The notes under the pieces are model-generated. The model searched no databases, had not been told where the DNA came from, and was given only the letters and a program-made list of their open reading frames with translations. Positions 1 through 10,200 of a stretch of 64,000 bases of DNA are shown piece after piece. The DNA comes from Rheinheimera sp. SA_1. GTDB lineage: Bacteria > Pseudomonadota > Gammaproteobacteria > Enterobacterales > Alteromonadaceae. The stretch lies in contig NZ_LXWK01000019.1 of assembly GCF_001669775.1 (NCBI RefSeq), forward strand, positions 62,001-126,000. The letters run 5' to 3'. The first letter of the stretch is position 1. Each line of letters begins with the position of its first letter. Position numbers and translations under genes: made by a program.

Positions 1-1
1 T

Positions 2-2926
2 TGTCTTGATAACATCGCAGTAGCGGAAGCTATTGCGCTTTGCCCGGCGCATAATCTTGATCTGCCGTTGCATCCCCGCAATCTGGCCTATGTAATCTAC
101 ACCTCCGGTTCGACCGGCCAACCCAAAGGCGTTGCCGTCGACCACGGCAATGTCTGTGATTTTCTGCTGAGCGCCATCGCTTCTTTTATGCCTGATCATA
201 TTGCTGGCGCAGTGGTTAGCACACCGTTGGTTTTTGACGCGACTGTCGGTTCCCTGTGGGTGGCTTTGGCTGCTGGAAAATATGCCGAACTGTTGCCGGA
301 AGGGGCGTTGGCCATCGATCTGCTCGGCGATTATCTGTTGGATGACGAGACGGCGTATCTGTTCAAACTGACGCCATCCCATCTGGAGGCCGTTGCAAGC
401 AAAGGGGTTGTCGGCACGAGTCCGCGTGCACGCCATGTACTGGTCGTTGCAGGTGAGCCGTTACCGCCGAAGACGCTGGAGTTGTGGGCAGGGCACCTGT
501 TGCCCGGCGCACAGTTTTTTAATGAATATGGTCCGACTGAAACGACGGTCGGGGCGACAGTTTACCCGGTTTGCCTTCGGGGCAATGCCTGGAGCGAGGC
601 CAGTGTACCTATTGGCAGGCCGTTGGGCTTGACCCAGCTGTATGTCCTGAATGAGGCGATGTCGCCACAGCCGGTCGGCGCCTTGGGTGAGCTGTATATC
701 GGCGGCGCTGGGGTGGCCAGAGGCTATCTTGGCAAAGGATCGCTCAGTGCCGCCAGGTTTGTACCGGATCCGTTCTCGACAAGGGCAGGTGCCCGTTTGT
801 ACCGCACTGGCGATATCGTCAGATATCTGCCGGATGGCGATGTTCAATTCGTCGGCCGGCGCGACCATCAGGTCAAGGTTCGCGGCTTTCGGATTGAACT
901 GGATGAGATTGCTGCCGTTTTGCTGGGGACAGGTCTGGTCAGCGAAGCCATAGTTGTGGTGCGTCAGGTTCATCAGGCGGCAGCTTTAGTCGCCTATCTG
1001 GTGCTGGCCGGCGAGCCGGCTGAAGCACCAGATGAACAAGTAGTAGCAGCCGATTGCCGTGCCAGGCTCAGCGCTTTGTTGCCAGGTTATATGGTGCCCG
1101 AATATGTTGTCGTGATGGCTCGGCTACCTTTGACACACAATGGCAAAGTAGATCGCAATGCGTTGCCGTTGCCTGGCATGTTATCCGCAACAGGCAGCAG
1201 CTATGAGCCGCCGCAAAGCCGCAACGAAAGCTTGCTGTGCCAGCTGTATGCGGCATTAATTGGTGTGACTCAGGTTGGGCGGCATGACAACTTCTTTACG
1301 CTGGGTGGTCATTCTTTGCTGGCAACCCGATTGATTAGCCAGTTGAAACAGCATCTTCGCCTTGAAATTCCATTGGGAGAGGTGGTCAGGCATCCGGTGG
1401 TTGCCACGCTGGCAGCGCGGCTTGATTCGCTAGCCGGCGTGCTTGCTGATCCGTTGGAACCGGTTGCAGCCAAAGCTTATTATCAAGTGTCGACTGAGCA
1501 GAAAAAGGCTTGGGTCAACAGTCAGATCAGACAGTCCTATCAGATCAAATCACATTTTGTTCAGCGCCTGATCCATTTCCGGGAAGCCGATGTCCACCGC
1601 AGCTACCGGATAGAGAAAGCGTTGCTGGCGTTGCTTGAACGCCATCAAATCCTGACGACCACGTTGCAGCTGGTTGACGGTTGTGTCATGCAGAAAATCC
1701 ACCGGATAACCGCCCTTGCGCTGGAGCAGAATACGGTGGACCTGAGCCAGGTGGCAGATAAGAAACAGGCGATGGAGCAGATTCGAGCCGGTGAATTTGA
1801 CCGGATTGTCAATGTTGCTGTGTTGCCGCTTTTCACATTCAAATTGATCAAAATGAGCAACTATTATGCAGTTCTGCTGCTGACGATAGACCATGTTTGC
1901 GTTGACTTGGTCTCGATGAATGTGCTTGAAAAAGAGCTGAAACTGATCTACGAGTCGATGTTGTGGGGACGTTATCAACCATTGCCTGCCAACAGGCTTT
2001 GCTATCGTGACTATGCGGAGTGGGAACATGACCAGATCCATGGTGAACCGGCTGTCGGGCATCGCGCCTACTGGCACGCTTTGGTCAATGACAACCTGGC
2101 TGCTCTGAATCCCATCCGGCATTTTTGCGATTATCAGCCGGCGCGTATGTTGTCCTACCGGGCAGCTTTTGCCGAGCAGGTGCAGGGGGTTCAGCAGCAG
2201 ATTGGCATACCGGAGTTTAGCAGTATTGCTTTTGCGGCAACCCGTTCTATTTACACTGAACCTATCAATGTCAAAGGCTACCGGTTTTGCCTGGACGAAC
2301 GCTTGTACCGGGCGCTCCGGCAGCGGGCTGCCAAGCAGGGCGTGATGTTGTCGGTGCTGACCATTGCAAGTGTCTGTGCGTTGCTGTACCGGCTGACCGG
2401 TCAGCAGAAGTCTTTTGTCTCTGTGTTCAGCGATACCAGAATATATGACAGCCTAACCGAAATGGTGGGTTGCTTTGCCCAGGATATTCTGTTTTTAAGC
2501 GAAGTGGATGAAGAAGCTGATTTTGCCCAATTGTGTCAGCATATTAGCGCTAGGTTGGACCAGATACGTGAACACAAAGTGTACCCGATGATGCAAGTAG
2601 CGGCAGATTTGGATTTGTCGCTGGCGGCGATTCAGACGGTTCGGATTGATTTTATGAACCGCGACGAACCGGTTAAGCCTTTTAAGCCGCAGCACACAGT
2701 CGGCGGTCTGGCGGAGATTGGAATGACACTGCGTTTTTGCGCCTGTCCCAATACGTTGTTGATTGATTGTTACTATCTGGCGGATCTGTTTGAACCTCAG
2801 ACTATCGAGTCGATGATGACATTCTACAACAGGTTGCTGGGTTTGCTGGCAACCGAAAACCAGTTGATGCTGGCGCAGTTGCCGGCTTGGCCGGCCGATA
2901 AAACACTGACAAATACAGGTGAATGA
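2..2926 (+). CDS. NRPS, C-terminal part (A-PCP-terminal C-like domain), truncated by the window edge
   Basis: The reading frame is open from base 2, so the gene begins upstream and about 974 residues are visible. It starts inside an adenylation domain just before core A3 (YTSGSTGQPKG), followed by YGPTETT, the YRTGD motif and NGKVDR. A PCP follows with its phosphopantetheine Ser in LGGHS (about residue 438, counted from base 2). The last ~480 residues look like a condensation domain. Its HHxxxDG motif reads DHVCVDL (residues 630-636): the second His and the Asp are kept, while the first His and the Gly are lost. There is no thioesterase, so the terminal C-like domain may release the chain by amide or ester formation, or may be non-catalytic. 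The A-pocket residues read by eye are D-A-G-K-V-A-E-V-G-(K), loosely like Asn/Asp pockets; the substrate is uncertain. The stop lies 3 bases before the next gene, suggesting translational coupling. Confidence 0.93.
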   Translation, partial: CLDNIAVAEAIALCPAHNLDLPLHPRNLAYVIYTSGSTGQPKGVAVDHGNVCDFLLSAIASFMPDHIAGAVVSTPLVFDATVGSLWVALAAGKYAELLPEGALAIDLLGDYLLDDETAYLFKLTPSHLEAVASKGVVGTSPRARHVLVVAGEPLPPKTLELWAGHLLPGAQFFNEYGPTETTVGATVYPVCLRGNAWSEASVPIGRPLGLTQLYVLNEAMSPQPVGALGELYIGGAGVARGYLGKGSLSAARFVPDPFSTRAGARLYRTGDIVRYLPDGDVQFVGRRDHQVKVRGFRIELDEIAAVLLGTGLVSEAIVVVRQVHQAAALVAYLVLAGEPAEAPDEQVVAADCRARLSALLPGYMVPEYVVVMARLPLTHNGKVDRNALPLPGMLSATGSSYEPPQSRNESLLCQLYAALIGVTQVGRHDNFFTLGGHSLLATRLISQLKQHLRLEIPLGEVVRHPVVATLAARLDSLAGVLADPLEPVAAKAYYQVSTEQKKAWVNSQIRQSYQIKSHFVQRLIHFREADVHRSYRIEKALLALLERHQILTTTLQLVDGCVMQKIHRITALALEQNTVDLSQVADKKQAMEQIRAGEFDRIVNVAVLPLFTFKLIKMSNYYAVLLLTIDHVCVDLVSMNVLEKELKLIYESMLWGRYQPLPANRLCYRDYAEWEHDQIHGEPAVGHRAYWHALVNDNLAALNPIRHFCDYQPARMLSYRAAFAEQVQGVQQQIGIPEFSSIAFAATRSIYTEPINVKGYRFCLDERLYRALRQRAAKQGVMLSVLTIASVCALLYRLTGQQKSFVSVFSDTRIYDSLTEMVGCFAQDILFLSEVDEEADFAQLCQHISARLDQIREHKVYPMMQVAADLDLSLAAIQTVRIDFMNRDEPVKPFKPQHTVGGLAEIGMTLRFCACPNTLLIDCYYLADLFEPQTIESMMTFYNRLLGLLATENQLMLAQLPAWPADKTLTNTGE

Positions 2927-2929
2927 AAA

Positions 2930-3796
2930 ATGGAAAACAACAACCAGTCAAGGATTTATAAGGCCCAGCGTCAGCGTGAGCTGCTGCAGCACTGGCTGCG
3001 GGAATTGCAGACTATCACGGCCATTGATCTGATTTGGATTGAAGGCAGTGTGGCCAATCCGCTACGGGAAAATGCCGGTTCCGATATCGATATTCGTTTT
3101 GCGCTGCAAGACAGCGAATTTGACCGGTTATGGGATTCGCAGCGCGAGCTGTTTTTTGCTCCGTTGGGCGAAACTTATTCATTGACGCCGTTTCGCCGGG
3201 CAACCCGCAGCGGCATTTTGATTGAAGCCGAAGCTTATAAGACATCGCAACTGGCAGCGTTGCGGGTTTACGACTGGGAAATTCTGTTCAGCCGCCAGCC
3301 TGATCTGCTGTCGCCTTTTATCGCCGAGACGTCCACTGGCGGCCAGAAATGGCCAAACAAGGTGCCACTGAATCTGGAGATGGTGCATAAATCCTGCCAT
3401 GAAATGATGCGCGCCTTGTGTATCGCCTCGACACCGTTTTTCAACCAGAATCCGGCTTCAGCGATCCTGGAGTTGGAGATTGCCCGCGCCAATGTCATGC
3501 AACTGATGTACTGGCTCTGTGGCGTATCGGCATTTGCCCGCTCGAAACATCTGGAACAGGTGCTGGCGGCCGATGATATAGAAGATTATTTGTATACCCA
3601 GCTTCGTCCGGGGGAGAGCCCGTTTGATCTTGCCGCCGTCGCACGCGCCACTTTACGTTGTTATGAAGTGCAGATCAGGCTGATCCAGGCTTTGTACCAG
3701 CACATTGGACAACCGCAGCTTTATCCGCAGCAATGGGTACAGTCCCTATACGATAGCCTGACTACCATGCTGTCGAGCATCACATTGGCCGACTAA
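2930..3796 (+). CDS. pol-beta-superfamily nucleotidyltransferase-like protein
   Basis: This 288-aa protein has the nucleotidyltransferase signature near its N-terminus: GS at residues 39-40, then SDIDIRF with Asp52 and Asp54, the two metal-binding acids of the pol-beta/MNT fold. The remainder is helical and matches no family I can name. Aminoglycoside and lincosamide nucleotidyltransferases belong to this superfamily, so transfer of an NMP to a small molecule (self-resistance or tailoring) is possible. That is inference from fold and context only. The ATG lies 3 nt after the NRPS stop, with a weak ribosome site, so expression is probably coupled to the NRPS. The next gene follows after 22 nt and is a second, unrelated nucleotidyltransferase fold. 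Confidence 0.72.
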   Translation: MENNNQSRIYKAQRQRELLQHWLRELQTITAIDLIWIEGSVANPLRENAGSDIDIRFALQDSEFDRLWDSQRELFFAPLGETYSLTPFRRATRSGILIEAEAYKTSQLAALRVYDWEILFSRQPDLLSPFIAETSTGGQKWPNKVPLNLEMVHKSCHEMMRALCIASTPFFNQNPASAILELEIARANVMQLMYWLCGVSAFARSKHLEQVLAADDIEDYLYTQLRPGESPFDLAAVARATLRCYEVQIRLIQALYQHIGQPQLYPQQWVQSLYDSLTTMLSSITLAD

Positions 3797-3818
3797 AACC
3801 AGCAGAGGAATTCCTGGC

Positions 3819-4379
3819 ATGAACAGAAATGAAACCCTAAGAGATCTCTCGTCAGAAACGAGCAGGGTCAAAATAGTACAAATGACCGACTTACCGCAAC
3901 TGGTGTCCGCCTTTCAACGCAGAAGTCACAGCGTAGGTTTCATTGGGGGCTGTTTTGACGTTTTGCATATTGGTCACATCGAGGTCTTCAGATTTGCCCG
4001 CAAGTATGTCGACTGCCTGTGCGTCGTGCTGGATAACGATACTTCGATCCGCAATAACAAAGGGAGCGGCCGGCCGGTGTTCAATCAGCAGATCCGCTCA
4101 GAACAGATTGCGGAGCTGGAGAGCGTTAGCCTGGTGACCGTCTGGGACAAGGATATTCCGTCTGATCTGGAGCTCGCCAACCAGCGCTGGCACAGTCTGC
4201 TTGAAAGCTGCCGTCCTGATGTGTTGATCACGAATTCGGAAGCGGATCCGTACTGGCGGGAAAAGCTGGCCCGTTGCAACATACTGGGCATGCAGTTTCT
4301 TGATTGCCATTTGAAGCGGCTGACCAGCTCGACCGAACTGGTGGATTCGCTCGGGGATAATCTGGCGCAACTCAATTGA
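3819..4379 (+). CDS. HxGH-type cytidylyl/adenylyltransferase (RfaE/TagD-like)
   Basis: This 186-aa single-domain protein has the nucleotidylyltransferase core: GGCFDVLHIGH with His50 and His53 forming the HxGH motif, then VLDNDTSIRNNKGSGRP and RSEQIAELESV. These match the block pattern of the HldE C-terminal domain (heptose-1-phosphate adenylyltransferase) and glycerol-3-phosphate cytidylyltransferases. Enzymes of the family join an NTP to a phosphorylated small molecule, giving CDP- or ADP-activated compounds. The substrate is not visible. In an NRPS tailoring operon it may activate a phosphorylated precursor or act on the product. An AGAGGA ribosome site sits at about 3804 before the ATG at 3819. 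The 125-nt gap to the next gene holds no obvious feature. Confidence 0.78.
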   Translation: MNRNETLRDLSSETSRVKIVQMTDLPQLVSAFQRRSHSVGFIGGCFDVLHIGHIEVFRFARKYVDCLCVVLDNDTSIRNNKGSGRPVFNQQIRSEQIAELESVSLVTVWDKDIPSDLELANQRWHSLLESCRPDVLITNSEADPYWREKLARCNILGMQFLDCHLKRLTSSTELVDSLGDNLAQLN

Positions 4380-4504
4380 TTTACGCTGGCTGCCGTCTGC
4401 GTTTTGCAATAGTGCGACCAGCGCTGACGCTGTACGCCAGCAGCAGAGACTGCAACTGGCGGCGGTGTCGCAATAAGCCAAAACAATAACAGGGGATAAC
4501 AATA

Positions 4505-5515
4505 ATGACTAACAATTTAATGGGATTTAACGTCGCTGATTTGGCCGAAGTCGGTGGTCTGCGAATGATGCTGCCGGTTGAGATTGACCCTGAGCAACTG
4601 GACGAGTGGCTCAATGATAATGCTGATCACGCCCGGCAGTTGCTGGAACAGAACGGTGCTCTGCTGATTCGACAACTACCGGCGCATGGCAGTAAGAAAC
4701 TCGAAAAGGTGATGTCGAAGCTGTTCGACGACTCTTTGCTGGAATACAACTTCCGTTCGACTCCCCGCACCAAAATGCGTGGTCGTATTTACACTTCCAG
4801 TGAATATCACGCAGATGAAACTATCCTGCTGCATAATGAAAATGCCTACTGTAACGAGTGGGCAATGAAAATCGGCTTCTATTGTGTCAAGGCATCGGAA
4901 GTCGGCGGTGCTACGCCTATCGGTGACAGCCGTAAAATTTATCGCGACATTCCGGCGGATATCCGTGACCGTTTTGAACGAAAAGGCTTGTTGTATGTGC
5001 GGAATTATGGCGACATCGACCTGCCGTGGACCGAAGTATTTCAAACGACAGACCGCAGTGAAGTGGAACAGTATTGCCACAACAGCGACATTGAGTTTCA
5101 GTGGATAGGCCAGAATGGGCTAAGGACCAAACAACGGGCTGGCGTTTCCTATCTACATCCACGTAGCGGTGAGGCCGTCTGGTTCAATCAGGCCCATCTG
5201 TTCCATATCTCAAGTATGCCGGAGCAGCATCGCCACAGTTTGCTGGATACATTCAAAACCGAGGATTTGCCACGCAACGTCTATTTTGCAGATGGTGAAG
5301 AGATAGATGATCAGTCACTGGATATCATCCGGCAGGTTTATCGCCGGCATGAAGTGGCATTCCAATGGCAGGATGGGGACCTGCTGCTGTTGGACAATAT
5401 GCTGTTTGCTCACGGCCGCCATCCGTTTAGCGGCAATCGGCGGATCCTGGTTGGTATGGCGACGCCGATGAGCAGCCAAGCCCCGGAGCTGAAAGCTGTG
5501 GTCTCTGCAGTCTGA
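4505..5515 (+). CDS. TauD/SyrP-like Fe(II)/2-oxoglutarate-dependent hydroxylase
   Basis: This 336-aa protein has the TauD/TfdA fold as used by SyrP-type tailoring enzymes, which hydroxylate the beta-carbon of aminoacyl groups on carrier proteins. The facial-triad candidates are His110 and Glu112 in LHNENAY (an HxE form of HxD) and the distal His303 in LFAHGRHPF, followed by an Arg-containing segment for 2-oxoglutarate binding. The pattern around the first motif (HNEnaY followed by KIGFYC and GGATPIGDSR) is typical of the SyrP group. The start at 4505 has AGGGGAT upstream. It lies in the operon with the NRPS tail and a methyltransferase, so hydroxylation of an amino acid of the peptide is the likely job. 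The residue hydroxylated is unknown. Confidence 0.88.
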   Translation: MTNNLMGFNVADLAEVGGLRMMLPVEIDPEQLDEWLNDNADHARQLLEQNGALLIRQLPAHGSKKLEKVMSKLFDDSLLEYNFRSTPRTKMRGRIYTSSEYHADETILLHNENAYCNEWAMKIGFYCVKASEVGGATPIGDSRKIYRDIPADIRDRFERKGLLYVRNYGDIDLPWTEVFQTTDRSEVEQYCHNSDIEFQWIGQNGLRTKQRAGVSYLHPRSGEAVWFNQAHLFHISSMPEQHRHSLLDTFKTEDLPRNVYFADGEEIDDQSLDIIRQVYRRHEVAFQWQDGDLLLLDNMLFAHGRHPFSGNRRILVGMATPMSSQAPELKAVVSAV

Positions 5516-5553
5516 ATGCAGACGCATATTGCAACAATACGAGGAGTATCACT

Positions 5554-6216
5554 ATGACGGCCAGCAATCAAAGATTTGTCGATTTCTCAGAGCGTGAATT
5601 TGTCAGTGCGATTCACAACTATTATTCCGATTATCTGCCGGAGTTTCTAGCCAAGGTCAGGCTGACCAAATGGCACCACACCAAATGGCGGGGCCTGACG
5701 CTGATGAAAGACCCGATGAGTCTGTCTATCTATCAGCAGATGTTGCAGGAGCTTAGGCCGGCAACCATTCTGGAGTTTGGCACCTTCGAAGGGGGTTCTG
5801 CCCTATGGATGAGAGATCAACTGGCAGCGTGCGGTATTGCATGTCAGATCCATACCTTTGATATCAACGCCGACCGGGTGCGGCTGCCAGCCTGCGACAA
5901 CCTGCACTTCCACCAGTTGGACAATCACCAGATAGAGCAGTTTGTAGCAGATCATCAGGCGCTGTTTGACAATCTGGCGCATCCGGTGCTGGTTATCGAA
6001 GATGCACATGAAAATGCGGACGGGGTATTGACGGTGCTTGACCACTATCTGCGACCTGGTGACTATTTGGTGGTCGAAGATACGCTATCAATATGGAAAC
6101 ATGACATGCTGAGCCACTTCATCGTTGATAAAAGCTACCTGGTGGATACCCACTATTGTGATCTCTGGGGTTATAACAATAGTTGGAATATCAACTCGAT
6201 TTTTAAGAAAGTGTAA
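5554..6216 (+). CDS. CmcI-type SAM-dependent methyltransferase
   Basis: This 220-aa protein resembles the CmcI/rhamnosyl O-methyltransferase family. Visible hallmarks are TKWRG with LMKDPMSLSIYQQML near residues 38-66, the SAM-binding strand and glycine loop EFGTFEGGSALW from residue 74, VIEDAHENADGV with acidic residues near the active site, and VVEDT. Length and order fit the family. Relatives methylate hydroxyl groups in antibiotics and glycolipids. It directly follows a hydroxylase, so O-methylation of a hydroxylated residue is a reasonable inference. A strong GAGGAG ribosome site precedes the ATG. The following 85 nt are AT-rich, the most likely place for a separate promoter for the transport operon, but no clear -35/-10 pair was seen. 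Confidence 0.83.
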   Translation: MTASNQRFVDFSEREFVSAIHNYYSDYLPEFLAKVRLTKWHHTKWRGLTLMKDPMSLSIYQQMLQELRPATILEFGTFEGGSALWMRDQLAACGIACQIHTFDINADRVRLPACDNLHFHQLDNHQIEQFVADHQALFDNLAHPVLVIEDAHENADGVLTVLDHYLRPGDYLVVEDTLSIWKHDMLSHFIVDKSYLVDTHYCDLWGYNNSWNINSIFKKV

Positions 6217-6301
6217 CTAAAGATGTCATTTGATATGTGCGGCATTTTAATGTAATAGTATCAAATTCAACAAACAGCTGAGCAAGGATCCGCCGGTAGC
6301 T

Positions 6302-7216
6302 ATGCAGCATCTGACTGAAGGTTTAATTGTTATTAAAAATCTGACGCATCGTTATAACGCTCAGCAATGTGCGCTGAACGATGTCAATCTGACTATAGGC
6401 CGGGGGGTGTTCGGGCTGCTAGGTGCCAATGGTGCAGGCAAATCGACGCTGATCCGTATCCTCTGTACTATGATGTCGCCGACTGCGGGAGAAGTCAGTA
6501 TTTGCAACTACGATCTGCGTCAGCACAGAGATCAGGTTCGGCAGTTGATCGGATATTTGCCGCAGGATTTTGGTGCCTGGCCGAGTCAAACTGTTACAGA
6601 GGTGATAGATACGCTGGCGATGCTGGCTGGCATCAAGCACAAAGCCGAGCGGCAGCGGCGTATCGAATGGGTATTGGCAGCTGTCGGCCTTGACGGCGTT
6701 GCCGGCCGCAAAATCAAACAATTGTCCGGCGGTATGTTGCGCCGGGTCGGAGTGGCGCAGGCGCTGGTACATGACCCAAAAATTCTGATTATGGATGAAC
6801 CGACGGTAGGACTTGATCCAGAAGAGCGTCAGCGTTTTAGGCAGTTAATGACCGAACTTGCCGCCGATAGGGCGATCATTTTGTCCACTCACATTGTTTC
6901 AGATCTTGGCTCCGCCTGCAGCGATATGGCGCTGATCCACCGTGGAAAGCTTGAATTTCGCGGTACGCCGGCCGACCTGATAGCTGCAGCGGCAGGTGAA
7001 GTGTTTGAACTGGTTTGTGATGCCGCCGGCGAAGTGGCATTGACCGAGCAGTTCGAAATTGTTTCCCGCAGCCGTCTTGGTGCTGCGGATGTGTTGCGCG
7101 GAGTGGTCAGGCAGGGGAATGCACCAGCAGGGGCTGTGGTAGCCGGCGATATCACGCTGGAAGAAGCGTACCTGGCTTTTGCCATGAAAAAAGAACGGGC
7201 AGTGCTGCAGTCATAA
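6302..7216 (+). CDS. ABC transporter ATP-binding protein (DrrA/CcmA-like)
   Basis: This 304-aa nucleotide-binding subunit has the Walker A sequence GANGAGKST (from residue 41), a Q-loop in GYLPQDFG, the signature LSGGMLRR (about 141), Walker B ILIMDEPTVGLD (about 161) and the H-loop STHIVSD. All catalytic elements look intact. A C-terminal extension of about 80 residues is typical of drug and antibiotic ABC-2 exporters. It probably energises the permease encoded next. A possible AAGGAT ribosome site lies about 12 nt upstream of the ATG; the start is the first in-frame ATG. Confidence 0.92.
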   Translation: MQHLTEGLIVIKNLTHRYNAQQCALNDVNLTIGRGVFGLLGANGAGKSTLIRILCTMMSPTAGEVSICNYDLRQHRDQVRQLIGYLPQDFGAWPSQTVTEVIDTLAMLAGIKHKAERQRRIEWVLAAVGLDGVAGRKIKQLSGGMLRRVGVAQALVHDPKILIMDEPTVGLDPEERQRFRQLMTELAADRAIILSTHIVSDLGSACSDMALIHRGKLEFRGTPADLIAAAAGEVFELVCDAAGEVALTEQFEIVSRSRLGAADVLRGVVRQGNAPAGAVVAGDITLEEAYLAFAMKKERAVLQS

Positions 7217-7273
7217 GCACCATAACTGAACCGCAATGAACTGATAACTTATTCTCGCGCAAAGGGAGTCATC

Positions 7274-10200
7274 GTGAGCATCAATTTCAATAACGTATGG
7301 GCTTTTGCCCTGTGTGAGCGGCGCCTGACGACCAGGACTAGCCGCTACTGGTCTTTTGTGACGCTTTCTTATGTAATAGCTTTGGGCCTCGTTTTTGTCA
7401 AAACCGTCTGGTATACCTTTGGTTCATCAGTTTCCGCCAGTTTGAGCATTGTGTCTCCCCGTTTCAACTTTGCAGACAGCGGCAACTGGTTTTTATTGAT
7501 TTTTATGACTGGTCTCGTGTTTTTTGCCGCTGACGTGCGTGCAAGAGATGAACGCGAGCGGATCCACGAAGTGTTGGATGCCCGTTGTTACAGCAATCTT
7601 GAGCTGATACTGGGGCGTTTTGTCGGCATGCTGCAGGTTGCCTGGCTGCCTCTGCTGATATTGGCCTGCCTGGTGCAGCTAGTGGCCTGGGCGCTGGCTG
7701 TGAGCGGTTCTGCTTTCGGTCAGCCGATAGAACCTCTGGCCCTGTTCAGTTTTCCCTTTTTTAATGCTCTGCCGGCAATGGCTTTCAGCTGTGCTTTGGT
7801 GATGTTGATATCGATGCTGATCAGACAGCGCATTGTCGCACTGGCTGTTGCGTTGGTATTACTGTTTGGAATCTATGCGTTGTCGTTGGGAAGCTTTTCT
7901 TATCCGTTGAAAGCAGCGCTCGATTTGGTGGGAAGCTTTCAGGCCACGCTGAGTTCGGACTGGCTGAGCGCCGTGGTTTATGACGGTTATGGTTATGTTC
8001 AAAGGCTGGCGCTATTGTTGTTTGCGCTGGGCTTTCTGCTTCTGTCTGCCAGATTGCACCCGAGGCTGGACAGCGGCAGGGCCTCTGCGATGGTGTGGAC
8101 GGCGCTGGCCGGGCTTGCGGCAGCTGTTGCATTGTTAATCACAGTGTTCTGGGGGCGGCAGGCGGTGCTGGAAAAAACCGCTGACTGGCTGGCAGCTCAC
8201 CAGGCGATGCAGTCGCAACCGGCACCGGATCTGGTGCAGCTGAAGGGCCGGCTCGACATCAGGCCGGGGGATGCGCTGTATGCAGAGTTGCAGCTGACGG
8301 TGCAGACGCCACAGACGCAACCATTGCAGCAAGCCATTTTTACCTTGAACCCGGCACTGGTGATAGACAAATTGGCCACTGAAGAAGGCTTGGCGCTGCA
8401 GTACAGTTTCAGCAATGGCCTGCTGCTGTTTCAACTGCCGCAACAACTGGAGCCGGGGCAGACGCTGACACTGCAACTGGTCTACCACGGCCGGCCGGAT
8501 GCGCAGTTCGGTTATCTGGACAGCTATCTAAATCCGCGTTCGCCTGGGTCAGAGCAAGCGGTGGCCTTTATGCTTGGGATAGAAAACGGTTTGTTTGACC
8601 CGGGTTATGTGGCGCTGATGCCTGGTAATTTCTGGTTGCCGCTTAGTGGCGTTGAGATGGCGGATCAACGCCGGGATCATTTTAAACTGGCGCTGGATGT
8701 GACTGTACCAGCTGGATGGCTGACGGCAGGACCGGGTAAACGTACGGAAGTAGCTGCCGACCACTTTCGCTACACCACAGCGACCGAAGTGGCAGAAGTT
8801 GCGCTGATGGCTGCGCCATTCAAAGCTTATCGCACCAGTATTGATGGCATTGAATTCGAATTGCTGCTGCATCCTGAGCATACTGGCAATATCAGCGTAT
8901 TGGCAGCAGGCCAGCCGCAGATTGAGCAGTGGATAGCATCGCGGCTATCTTTGCTGCAAGAGTCAGGGTTGCGTTATCCGTTCTCAGCATTTTCACTGGT
9001 GGAAGTGCCCAACGGGCTGCGCGGTTATCGCGGCGGATGGCGCAATGACAGTGCTTTGGCTCCGCCAGCCATGGTGCTGATGAAAGAATCAGCTTTTCCA
9101 TCGGCTCGCTTTGATTTTGATTCTGTGGTTTCGCTTGGACGCGGCTGGCCGCAAAAAGACCTGAAAGATGGTGTCGGCCTGATAGTGGTCAAGCGGCTAC
9201 ATGAATTTTTCCGCAATGATTTTCTTGGCGGCAATTTGTTTGCCGGTTTTGCCCGTTCCGTTTTCCAGCACCGGCTGGCTGCCACTGGCAACGATGCTGC
9301 AGCGCTTGATTACACCATGCATCAGCTAACGACTTTGCTGGTATCGGAGCAGCAGGATTATTTTTTTCCTGCACGTTTGAATGACGTGTTCCGGTTGATG
9401 GCCAATACGATGGATACTGATCCGACCCGCGGTACTACTGTCAGCCAACGAATGATCGACTCTTTTGGCACCGATCAGTTTGTCTGGGATGCAGTCTTGC
9501 GCCAGCCGTTGAACCAGTTGAACGGCGCTGCTGAACCTGGTTTGACGGCGGATCTGCTGGCTTTGAAAGCGGGGGGGATGGCGCAGATCATTTATCAGGT
9601 GCTGGGGCCACGAAAAGCGGGGCTAGTCGTAGCAGAAGTTCTGCAACGTCAGAGCGCCGGCACTTACGACCGTCAGGCATTGAGCGCAGCTGTGCGGGTA
9701 TTTGATGCCAATCTTGCTGGTTTGGTTGAACGTTGGTATCTGGACAAAGGCTTAGCCGGTTTTACTTCCCGCGATGTTACGTTGTTCAAGCTGCCGGGTG
9801 GCAACCACGGCGATGATCGCTATCAATTGAGTTTGACCATCAATAACGAAGAAACAACAGCGGGTTATGCCCGTCTGGCTTGGAAAACGGAAGACGATAA
9901 AGAGCCCGTGCTATCCGAGCCTTTTTATGTGCCGGCCGGCAGCAGCGTCGAATATGGACTGACGCTGTCACAATTGCCGCTGGAAGTTTATTTGACGCCT
10001 TATGTTGCGCTGAACCGCCAGCAGTACCTTGTCGCGCGTTTCTCTCCGGAGCAGGTGAAAACAGCTGAGATTGTGGCCTTTAGCGGCGTCCGGGCCACTA
10101 AGCCGGTTCATCATGATGCATTGCGGATTGTGATGGATGACCTGTCCGCCGAAGTCAGCAATAGCAATAGTCAGGCCGTCGGCATGCGTTTGGCCGGGGA

